Notes under the pieces: generated by a model
Seen by the model: the letters and a program-made list of their open reading frames with translations, nothing else
What the model was told of the DNA's origin: nothing
Databases searched by the model: none
Assembly (NCBI RefSeq): GCF_037042905.1
Contig: NC_087256.1
Location: 25,811,501-25,875,500, forward strand
DNA: 64,000 bases
Reading direction: 5' to 3'
DNA from: Lytechinus pictus
Lineage: Eukaryota; Echinodermata; Echinoidea; Temnopleuroida; Toxopneustidae
Part shown: positions 22,787 to 33,800 of the stretch, piece after piece
Numbering within the stretch: position 1 is the stretch's first letter
Layout of the letters: each line of letters starts with the position of its first letter
Translations under genes and position numbers: made by a program

Positions 22787-22962
22787 GAAAATAAATAATA
22801 CTGTTATAGTATTTATATAGCGCTAGTGTCCTCCTTGATAGTTGCTCGGCACAATGTGGGTAAATTTCTTACTGAAGGAAAACACGCCATGGCTGTGAAT
22901 CGAACCCCCGTCCCTCAGATTGAAAGACAAGAGTCTTAACCACTAGACCACGATGCCCCCAC
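22787..22962 (-). mobile_element. tRNA-derived SINE
   Basis: Minus strand: a tRNA-like head with an A-box-like 'tggtctagtggttaagac' and B box 'gggttcgattc', then a tail through 'agcgctatataaatac' to AT-rich sequence. It lacks a clean cloverleaf and has a non-tRNA tail, so it is a SINE, not a tRNA gene. Confidence 0.7.
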
Positions 22963-23232
22963 TGCTAATACACTGCTAGTTTTTCATGGCTAGGACCACC
23001 ACTCACAAAGCTTTGTGATCAATCACAAATTTGAAGCAACAATACGATTGGTTATTGGTCTACTTGTCCAGCTGACAAAATGTGCAGGTAACAACAGGTC
23101 ACTTAATTAAAACAGACTGGATTGAATATCTTCACTGATCTACATGTATGTGGACATATCTGCATTACTTGTACCAAGAAAATATCATTAGTGCATAAAA
23201 CATAGAAGCACCTGTTCACATCGAGTTGCATT

Positions 23233-24150
23233 AAGGACGTTCCACAGTTATAGTAAAATCCATGTAATTTTCACAAAATTTTGCACATAGTTACTTAGCA
23301 CCTAAATATACCAAAAATGCAAAAATCAACATGGGTTCACAAGATTTATTTTTTGCTCTTGAGCTTTGAAGTTCACCCAATTGGAAGTTCTCGAGAATTA
23401 CGCATTCAAAATAATTTAGTAATTTGAGACCCCACAATATCACTACGTTGGGGTTAAACCTCTATTACTAAGTCAAACTCCAAAAAAATTTCATCAAATT
23501 TTACAGTTTAGTTCAGAATTCTATACTGAAGATGGAGAATTCATTCATATTACTATTTATTTGCTCTTTTAAGGCCTTCATTTCTTTCAAATGGTGTGAA
23601 AGAGGACAAAGCATATCTAAAAAAGTCGAAATTTATGTAACAAATCTGAGAAGTACAATAATGCTGCACTTTATCAAAATCCATGTCATTTTCACAAAAA
23701 TTTGCAAGCTTGGAAAGGAAGGTGTACCTATACCATGTAAACATTAAAAATAGGAGTTTATGTGCTTGTTTTCAAACTATCAGCACTTTTGTTGGAGCAA
23801 GTGTGCTATTTGAAACACCAAAAATGCATCAAAGGCTTTGTATCTATTTGAGAAAAAAAAATCCAAACAACCCTACCATTTATTTGAACTCGAGGTCATA
23901 TTCGTCATACCTTGCAGCACTTCAGAGTAAAGTATTCAGAAATTGTAGTGGTATTTAAAAAATGTTAGTCCATGGATTATTTTCAGCTAATTAGCTTTAT
24001 AAGAAACCACATCGGATCTGCAGTCAGGATGCAGATCATGATACCTATTTCTATCTGCTTTATCACCTGTTCATCAATTGTGACATCATTGTGCGTAAAA
24101 TATGCGCAGATCATGATGCGCATAAACATAACTGTGGAACGTCCTTTAAT
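23233..24150. mobile_element. TIR element with TTA(A)-like target
   Basis: About 918 bp with terminal inverted repeats 'aggacgttccacagttat' and 'ataactgtggaacgtcct', flanked by TTA on both sides (TTAA-like, as in piggyBac or Kolobok elements). Interior is AT-rich without a transposase. Confidence 0.7.
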
Positions 24151-25070
24151 TGGGACCTCTTTGGCAACATGTTGGCTAAATCATTATTTTGCACACTAAA
24201 AATAATACTACGTTCTCAAGTATTATAAAAAAAAACCCACATGAATTTTAATAGCATCCTTGTTCAGCAAGCATTTTCAAGAAGATTTTCACCATTATTT
24301 GGAGGTTGATCTTGTTCATTATGTCTGAAATATGTCTACAGCTTTTTCATTGTGTCTGAAAATGTCTACGGCTTTTTCATCGTGTCTGAATTATATAGCT
24401 TTTGTCTTAACACCAGTATACCACAATCCACATAAACTCAAAATAATAATTATACTTGCTTATAGTGCCTAACACTTTACTGAAAGTCTTTAAAGGTACT
24501 GTTTAACTTTGTGAGCAGCCGATTTAAAAAATTCTCAAACCAAGATGAAACATGTGTACAAGTGCATGTATTAGAACAAATAAACCCTGAAAACAACCAT
24601 TATTGAGAATGAAAAGCTAAAACTACAAGGCAAACCCCGATTTTGTAAATAGGCGTCTTATAGACGCCTAAATAGTACACATAAGTGTATGGGATGAAAT
24701 TAAGATGGTGTTTTCGGTCACTTTATATTTCAATTTTTGAAGCACTAAATAATTATTTTCGAACGCAATTTTTTTCTGGGCTTCATTTTTGTAACATATG
24801 ACAGACACAGGTGACAAGTGTGACCTTTTAGCTCAGATAATTTAAAAGTGAAGCCAATGTTAACCAATCAATTTAAGTACTGTACAATAATGCAGCATAA
24901 ATTCTCTAGCTTTAGTAGAGCGTCTGTGTTCTGAATTTCACATTAGATTCCTGCCAGCTCCTCAACTGGGTTGAGTGCTCACAATATGGATAAATTTCTT
25001 ATGCATGAAAAAATAAAAATCCATATTTTATTGTTCGAAGTGAAATCTGAAATCGAAATACTCAGAAAAT
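24151..25070. other. Gene-free stretch with SINE-tail-like words
   Basis: No gene seen. Words near 24960-25010 ('gctcacaatatggataaatt') resemble the tail of the SINE at 22787-22962. Confidence 0.4.
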
Positions 25071-25285
25071 TATTTTTGCCCACTTAGTCGTGGGTCGACA
25101 GCCACTAGCTTTGCAGCGCCAGATCGACGTTGCTCTATCCCTTGAATTGTTGAACGCCAAACAGGGTAGTAGCAACTCCCATCTTTTAACGTCTTTTGGT
25201 CTGACGCGGCCGGGGCTTGAACTCCCGACCTCCCGGTTGTGAGACGGACGCTCTACTAACTGAGTCAACACACCGGTGCAACAAT
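25071..25285 (-). mobile_element. tRNA-derived SINE
   Basis: Minus-strand head reads 'gactcagttagtagagcgt' (A-box-like), 'tctcacaaccggg' (anticodon-arm-like) and 'gggagttcaagccccgg' (B box), then an unrelated ~120-bp tail. It has the form of a Pol III SINE. Confidence 0.75.
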
Positions 25286-25334
25286 GAGAGTGAATGATAG
25301 GCCTTACTATGAAATACTTGATTGACAAGATGCC

Positions 25335-25425
25335 TCATTCAACCAAGCATGCCCCAGTAGGGAATCAAACTGCTAACCTCGATTGAGGATGCCTGTGAAC
25401 TAACCTCTAAACCTCAGCTGGATAT
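25335..25425 (-). mobile_element. tRNA-like SINE head
   Basis: Minus strand shows 'agctgaggtttagaggtta' and 'agtttgattccctac', in A-box/B-box spacing. Truncated or decayed. Confidence 0.5.
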
Positions 25426-26870
25426 AATCAGAGATAAGGCTAGGTGGCATGAAACATGAATTCCATAATTAACATTGAAGCAAAATACAACCATGGGTGC
25501 TCAACTGCTCTGTCACAAAAACTTGTCATAATAACAAATGCAGAATTTCCCCTAAGACACATTCAACATCAACCGATCACGTATAGCAATTTCAATAACT
25601 GAACTAACACTGTAAAGGTAAGTGTTATAACAACACCAACAAAGAACATTATTTGGTGTAGGAGAACATGCACCCACTCACTGTTAACAGTAAACCATAG
25701 AGTTTGAATTTCACACCAAATAGTGTAAATATAACAATAATTTCAACTCTACAAGTTTACGAAACAAGACTCTGATATAGACCATAAATGGCTATTTGTG
25801 AACAGCATGAATATTTTTTCTTTCAAATACTATGTACAATAATCATGACAATTAAGAACGTGATTTCAGGTATTCTTCAAACATAAAGTGAGATTGAAAT
25901 GTAAGTTAAATGAACTTTTCTCTAAGATAACAAAAAAAAAAAAAAACTCTTTTATGTACACATATGGGTAAATATATATTTTACATATTTATTGCAATAT
26001 ATCTATTCATAAAATTCAACTGCACAATTTAAACCAGAGTTATTTCATCTTTTATGAAATATCTCTCCACTGAATCTTTTACTTTGATTCATGTTATACA
26101 TAAAAAAAAATCAATTTGGAGAGTGTAGAACCGTTGCCAATGAATGAAAACTACTCCATTAGCAGCAGGTGTATTTCAGGGAAATCCCCAGCCTTAGGGC
26201 AAGGACGAACTTCAGAAATTTTCCACTTTGATAACATGTACATTTAGAGGAGTGAAAACATTGAAAAAAAAAAGAAATCAAAAACCTGTTAACGCTATAC
26301 ATGTACCTATACACAAAAAGTTTGGCTATACAGCATACCGAATAGTGCGCTAAGTATTTCATGTAGCCCATTGCAGTGTATCTCCATAACAATAATCATA
26401 GAGTTTTCCATGCCTGGTATAATGTATCGTAATCTTAATCGCAGCTGCATTACTACTAGACACTAAAGCAATCAAGGAGTTTGTTACTGCAGCTACTGTA
26501 CTTATTTTGTTTCCTCAATGTATCGAAACAAATCCTGCCTTGTAATTTTGCTGGATATATGATCCCTTTTCCTTCTATAACCGGATAGTTTCCAACGTGG
26601 AATATAAAGCAAATAATGCACTGTTTTCAGTGGATGGGATAAACAATCACTCGATGCATCATTTTGGAATTATAGCGTATTATAATTGCCTCGGAATTGA
26701 TTGCTAGTCCCATTATTTTCACCAATGGTAATCATTTGCTTGTGCTCTCCAAAAAAGACCAAATATTTTGTGAATCATACACATAGATTACAGAAAAATG
26801 AATATGTATCTACAAATTGAAAGCATGAGTATCAGGAATGATACGGTTCTAATTTGTTTACTTGAAGGCC
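25426..26870. other. Probable 3' UTR/flank of ZNFX1
   Basis: Lies immediately 3' of the ZNFX1 stop on the minus strand. AT-rich, no coding exon or bounded repeat seen. The poly(A) site was not determined. Confidence 0.4.
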
Positions 26871-27827
26871 TCACTGTTGCCCTCCCTTTGACCAAGCAGC
26901 ATGCTGAGCTCGATCCATCTCTCCAGCAAGGTCATTGGTGTCGGTCAGGCGATGGCGCTGTCCACCGATGACGGAACCGCATTCAGGACAGCGTGCATGT
27001 TCCATGGCACCACCGCATTCACCAATGGCATAGACATGACCTTCTTTACACTTGAACCAATGGCCTTGGCTTAATCCAACTGCATGGACCACCTGCAATC
27101 GCTCCCTGTCACTGATGGCCAAGGCCGTATTCTGCGAATGACCAAGAACCATGTTGATACGTGTTAAAATTCCTTTGATCTCATTCTCCCGGTCGGGTGT
27201 GAGTGGTTTCTGGTTGGAAAGGAGGCTGTCGAACTCGATAAGAAGACCTTGGTGCGAGGGGTTCTTGTCCCACCATTTGAAGTTATAGACAAGGAGGCCT
27301 GCGGCATCACACTCCATGATCAGACGGACCACTTCCGTCAAGGTATCGTTCATTTGTTGCTCAGCAAAACGCCCAAGGTCTCCAGAGGACAGTCCCCCCT
27401 TCATCTTGCCAAGCCGTTCTGCCAACGGCTCACACCGGTATTTAATGATATCTTGATGTGACTTGTGCATCTTCGTTTCGGTCGATCCATCTAGGAGCTG
27501 TCGAAGACCATCCAGTTGAGACTGCATATTGATGACTTCCTGGATAAAGTTGCATCTGTTCAGTCGGGAAACCAAGGTCTGCAGATGGTGGCATTCATTG
27601 ATGTTCTCCCGGAAATTTCTGATGACTTCTTCTGAAAGACCATTGACTTCAATTTTCTCTAGCAGGCCAATCTTCTTCTTTAGAAGACGTTTCTTCTCCT
27701 TGATCTCCGTGTTGCTACCCATCATTTTCTTCTTGACTGCCTCAATGTCTTCAAGGGTGCGTTTGATCACGTTTCCATAACGGAGGTTTTTACGGATGGG
27801 TGTGTTGCATCTCGGACATCCTTTGAG
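26871..27827 (-). CDS. ZNFX1: ZNFX1 last coding exon (RZ-type zinc finger)
   Basis: 957 nt, phase 0, stop TGA at 26873-26871. Acceptor 'gtttctcag|ctcaaa'. Encodes LKGCPRCNTPIRKNLRYG, a long helical middle, and the RZ finger GHWFKCKEGHVYAIGECGGA with CPEC; Cys1999, His2003, Cys2019 and Cys2022 are candidate zinc ligands. Ends in QHAAWSKGGQQ. Confidence 0.95.
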   Translation of the reverse strand, partial: LKGCPRCNTPIRKNLRYGNVIKRTLEDIEAVKKKMMGSNTEIKEKKRLLKKKIGLLEKIEVNGLSEEVIRNFRENINECHHLQTLVSRLNRCNFIQEVINMQSQLDGLRQLLDGSTETKMHKSHQDIIKYRCEPLAERLGKMKGGLSSGDLGRFAEQQMNDTLTEVVRLIMECDAAGLLVYNFKWWDKNPSHQGLLIEFDSLLSNQKPLTPDRENEIKGILTRINMVLGHSQNTALAISDRERLQVVHAVGLSQGHWFKCKEGHVYAIGECGGAMEHARCPECGSVIGGQRHRLTDTNDLAGEMDRAQHAAWSKGGQQ

Positions 27828-30800
27828 CTGAGAAACAAAAATGTATAATTGATATGGACCTCAAAGACAATCTTAATTCACTTGCAACAGACCTGCCAAC
27901 CGCTGGGAATGAAAAACTGTATAAAAAAAACTGTACTTTTCCCCCCAAAAGTGTATTTCATAATAAAATGCTTGGCCCACTCGCTCATCGCGGCGCTCAA
28001 GCTGCATGCAAGCTAAAATGCGCACTGCTCTTGCAGATGAAAAAAAAAAACATTGAAACATGTGTATATCTTCACCCTGGTTTTAACAAAATGATTGAAA
28101 AAAAAACAAGTTACCTGAAATTACATTGATCTAATAACCATATTTGTATACGTTTTATGAAATAGAGACATATAGAGATGATTTTTCCTCAATAAATTAC
28201 GATTTTGTAAAAGATAAATAAAATATATATATTTTTTTACAAAAAACATTTTTAAAAGAAAAAACGTACTGCCGTATTTTGGTTGCAAAAACGTACTAAA
28301 TACGCCTAAAACGGTACTGGTTGGCAGGTCTGTTGCAACCTCACATTTTTACTAGGGCGAAATTTCTGGTTTGTCATTTCAGTTAACAAAGACTGTTGAT
28401 ATTTTCCTGAAGTGTCATAATAAATCAAAGAAAGCCACAGTCCCTAGACAATACCATTAAGTCTTGGTAAAATGGTTCCAAGGGAAACACTTTAACTAGT
28501 GTATAGCAAATCAAAGTTCTCTTCCCCCCCCATGCCCTTATCTGTGCATCATTGTAAGAAATAGACAAATATGGTAAGTTTCGAGAGGGAGACATAGGGA
28601 ATCTTGTTATTTTGAATTTAGAGGTGGGGGGGGGGTAACTGAGTGTTAAAATATGCAATTACCTGAGCACCGTTAGAAATGTTAATATGCTAAAAAACCT
28701 AACCCAGTTTATTTATTAAAACACTTACTTTAACTGTCTCTGAGTCTGTTTCATCACCAGAGGACATCATCCACCTGTCTAATCCCTGTACCTCGATCAC
28801 ATGACCACAGTCTTCAAGCTCAACAAATCTACACAGACAAGAATTATGAAACGAGTGGGAGAAAAAATGTCAGAATCTTTCAAGCGATACCAATTATTAA
28901 AGCCGAAAAGACCATTCATAATTCAGAACAGATCATCCAAAGCAGGTGTGGTTCATTGCTTCTATTAAAAAACTCTCCCAGGTCTATCAGAGTTTTTGAG
29001 GTCCCAAGAAATTTGACATAATTAAACTTGATTACCTGTATTAATATTGAACTGTGATGAACATTTGCTCAACTGCGTTTTAGGTAAGCTTTCAGGCAAT
29101 AATAGTTATTCTGAAGCGTACCAAGTCCAATAAATAGAATACTGAAGATGTTTTTTTTCATTTAGTGCAGTAAAAGTTCCAAACAAGAAATCCTCACATT
29201 AGGCATTAATCAGTCGTTTGATCCAGCTATCAATTCAGCCGAGTCTAAATAATCCAGCTTTTCATAAGTCATCAGCACAAATATTCAAAACGGCTGGAAT
29301 GAGCTTCTATTATTCTATTAAGAGAAACTGCTGTGACCTCAAAATTTTGTTTTTAAAACTTCTTTTTAGTAAGGTACAGCTATTATTAAGACATGACAAG
29401 CATATCATTATATTCAAAGTTCATTAGGCCTACTGCAGGTCAGCAATTTTCAATATTCATTTTTAGTACATATTCATTTCTTGAGAGGCCATAAATATTG
29501 ATGTAAGGCTGCTTTTCTATATGGATTATTTCTGTATTATAGCACAAAAATGTCAAAGATGGATGAGAGACAAATTGAGACCAATCAATAGAATAGCCTT
29601 GGTGGCCTTGTAAGCTTCTTATTTCTCAATTTCACAGTTACGGAAGGAGTCATTAATATTGCCCTACCTAGCATCTGGTTCGTCTTCATTTCCAAAGAAC
29701 AGTTCTGTGACTTCATCATGGTGGCACACTCTGCACTTCTTAGGACAAGGTTCCCCACAGAGACCAATGCACTCATGACCACAGGGCAGTTCTTTCTTGC
29801 ATGGTTGTTTACAGGGTTCTCGATCACACGGTTGACAGCAAGCACGTCGGCAAACCTGATGAGGACACTGCCATTCACAATGCTCCTGACATGGGATGCA
29901 GGGTTCCCCGCAGGGATCGGTGCAGCGGCTGTGCTTGCACTTATTCCGGCACTTCTCTGTGCAAGGTGGACAGGCAGTGGAGCATCTGCTCTTGCACTGA
30001 TGCCCGCAGACCAAGATCCGGCCACATGGCTCCTCACAGCAGATGTGTAGGCGGCCTCTCATGCAGCTCCCGCATGTTCCACGACAGCGATGTCCACACT
30101 TGAGTTCTTCTAGACATGGAGAGGGACACGTTTCCTCTGTGTCTGAACATCGTACCTTCACTGTATGGTTGCATGGCCATTCTCTCTCCACCATTTCCAG
30201 ACAGAGTGAAGCACATGGTTCCCCACAGGCATTTCGACAAGGATGTCCACATGGCAGCATCTTCTCACAAGGACTTCGACACTTGATTTTACTGATGGCT
30301 AGGGAACATTCCGTCACCTGTTTATGACCACACTGCAAGGTCCTCTCTGATGTTTTGTTGCATTTTTTGTCGCATTTCTCAAAGCACTTCTTGGTGCATT
30401 TATGTCCGGCAGGGCATATAGACTTTTGACATTGCTGCTCGCACCTATAATCACCTAAATTCTTATTGTTGTGCTTATGGCATGGTTGCTTACAGCTATG
30501 GCCACACAGTAGACGTGCCATACACTCACGACTGCATCCACCAGTATCGATCCGCTTCTGGATATCTGCTGCTTTCGTAGCAACATCATGTTGGTTCTCA
30601 TGATAGCGGCAAGTCAAAGGTAGTTGCTTGCCCAACGCTTCCAGACGTTCAGCATCTTGAAGTACTTGATCACATTGCGTACGAAGTAAATCAAAATTGC
30701 CGACTGCGTAGAAACCTTTTTTTGCCACTGAAAGAGCCTTTATCAACCGATCCTTTGTTTTGAGACGTCCAGGTTCATCCATCTGGAAAGTGGCCAACAA

Positions 30801-33800
30801 TATGATATCATTATCTCCGAGGAAATCATCTACCAGTTCAGAACTGACCTTAGACAATTCCTTAATCTTCCTGAAACGATCACGTAGCCCAACAGAAGTG
30901 GAAAGGATGCTAATCTCACTTTCCAGATGTCCTTGCTTAAGTAGGTACACACAGAGCTTTGATAGAAACTCAAACTCATGCGTACTTGCATTGAAACGTG
31001 GCAAACCATGATTCATGAGGTAAACCCGACGGGGAATTCCTTGCACTTCATCAAGTCTTGTCACCTGGGGATGGTCTTCAAGCTCTTTGTTGTCCAGTTT
31101 GATGAACCTGGAGATAGCGGGTGCCATGCGATGTTGCCTTGTTAATCTTGAAGTGGCATACTTTCCCTCAATGAACCGACAGAAGGAGGACAACATCACA
31201 CCACCTGTTCTTGCAAGAGCTGCAATGGCAGCATTCTGCTCCAAGATGGATTTGTTTTCCCCAATCATGATCAACTGTCGGCAGTTTTGTGACAATGATG
31301 CTATAACAACAGCCTCCATAACATCTGCAGCTTGGAGAATCATTATGATCCTGGGCTGGACATACCTCAGAATACGATGGTGCGTAATTGCACAAGAAGA
31401 TGTTACTCCAAGTATGGAAGCATTCTGGTATATCACAAAATCTGATTTCTCAGATTTTACCCGGTGCTGTTGAACTACGTTTTCTATCTCCTTAGATATC
31501 AGACGTAGGCGTCGATCAGCTGTATTCCAGAACTCCCGCAACCAAAATCGGTAGAGTCGCCATCGGTGATCATTCTGCAAAGCCCATGGGTCTTGAACAG
31601 CTTCCTCCTGCTGCTTCTTCATGCGCTCAGTGAGACGAATACGTAATCGTAGGTCCTTTTCGGAAAGCTCATGTTCAGCAGGTTCTGAGGCCTTCTTGCT
31701 TGGGTCGTAATCTATATGGAATGGATCTTCCACCCATTCATCTCCTATGTCAAAAGAACCCAGCCCAACACTGGCAGGATTTGGAGCCTTCTGGCTAGAG
31801 TCGGGCATGAGCCATACTCCCATACCACCTTTCTGCGAGATACTGTCAGCATGTGATGCACTCATGACTTGTTTCAAAGACCCAACGTTAATGATGCTCT
31901 TCCGCGAAGAGATAATGTTGGCTTGAATGTTTGAAATTCTCTTCTGGAATCCCTCTAGCTCTGCTCCACCAGGACCACTACTTCTAATTGTTGATGCTCT
32001 CTTCTTTGCTTCATTCTGCTGGTCTAAGCTGACAGTACCCTTGCTTTCTACTCCTTTCAAGAAGTGATCAAGAGTGACTTTATCTGGAGCAAGTACAAGT
32101 ATAGGCCCACTATCAACGTCGGTACGGCCAAGAGTTCTGTCGGCTAAATTGACACCCCATTTGTGACGATTTTGGAGGAGAACTCTGATAATTGCTTGAC
32201 CTACATTTGTTTTGCCAGTGGCTGGTCCACCTGTGATAACTGAAAGTTCCTGTGTGAGGGCGGATTTCACAGCATCATACTGATTACCATCCAGAAGCAC
32301 AGAATCATTGCTGGGCCAGTGGTCAAAATCTGTGAGAGGTACATTCATTGCCTGTGCTTTCGCTGATCTGTTTAGGGCATCATCTGACACCAGAGAATCA
32401 AGATCATAAGAACAAATTTGGTCTCCTTCACAAAAGATGGCCTGCTTAGCAGAGTGACTCATGTCAATAAAATGTTGCTGCATAGGCATGGTGACATCAG
32501 TAATGTGTCGCAGTGTTGACAGGACATCTAGGACACCTTCTATAGTTTGCTTACAGTCAATCATGAGGAAATTGTAGCTGGTCAGAAGCAGAGCAACATC
32601 TTCTGCCCTTGGCATGTAAAGATCTACAAATCCTTCCTGAAGTACACTTGACTGCCGCTCATGAACAATGCCATAGATGAGAGTGTTGAAATGATCAACA
32701 GACATGCATACAACAGATCCTTCAGCTAAGTGAATATTTGAGTCCCAGTGATCACGTTGGAAATATTTTGCCTCAAACTGCATTAGGTAGACCAGACCAA
32801 GGTCAGCCTTTGAGCTGATGCCTTTCACGTTCACGTACTGATAGACTGGTATTTCATGCAAGTGTTCGTCTGTCAGCTTCTTCTTTCCTTCACGAATACG
32901 GTAATACTTCGACACATTTTCACGGATTGGCTGTGCAATTAGTTCCCTCAACAGCTGGAACTGTGTTGCAATGATTGCTTCTGTGTTCTTGTATTTGCCA
33001 GTCTCAGCCGGGGCAGACAGATCAGGAGGTGATCCCTCTTTTATTTCTCCCGAGGAAGGAAACTCTGTCAGTAGTGCATCCTTAGACCTTTCCTTCTTTA
33101 CTGCATTCTTGGAGACACCATTTGCAGGAGATTCAGACAGGTCCTTCTGTTTCTTGAAACATTCCTTCAAGGCTTCTTTAGCCGACTCAATGACTGGTAT
33201 GTTCCTTGACTCCATATCTCTGTGCACATCTCCGATGAGGACAAGAGGTGGAAGGATCTCAGAAGCCTGCTTTCTTGTCATACAGTGCACAATCTGTTTC
33301 AGAATTGTTGTCAAATCTACAGTCTGCTGGAGAAGTTTCTCTGTAGTCTCACCCTCGATATTGATCCTGATGCGCATGATGTATTGAGGAATATGCAACT
33401 TAAGAAACTTTGACTGACTGATGATTGCTTTTGCAATCTCCTGGACACCATCCCCTTGCTCTTGGAATACCTTTGTAAGCAAAGATATCAAACAATTCAA
33501 CATCTCATTTGATATTTCGCGTTCATGGAGGAGTTTTTGTAGACTTCCCTTATTTTCCAAGAGCTTTGCCATACTGTCCGATGGCTTCTTGATCATCCAT
33601 TCTTTAATAAGCATCAGCTGCAAGTCAGGGTATCTACATCAGGAAAAATGTGAAGAGAAAAAGCAAAAATGAGAAATATAAACCTCTTGAATACTTTATT
33701 TGCTGTAATCGATAATTAATCATTTAACTAAAAAGACAATGGAAGTAAAAAATATTTTTGCATCATGAACTGACCTTATATAATCTGAGAGGTGCTGATG

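Noticed and set aside
22787..25425. tRNA genes
   Set aside because: A- and B-box-like words are present, but acceptor stems do not close and each is fused to a non-tRNA tail; these are SINE heads. The same holds for 54827-54905.
32208..32231. Calling the protein an active helicase because Walker A is intact
   Set aside because: Walker A alone is not enough; motifs II, III, V and VI all lack key residues.
29585..33672. Several plus- and minus-strand open frames of 60-150 codons overlapping 29.6-33.7 kb
   Set aside because: They are antisense or shifted-frame shadows of the ZNFX1 central exon; their Cys/Arg-rich look mirrors the zinc-finger codons.
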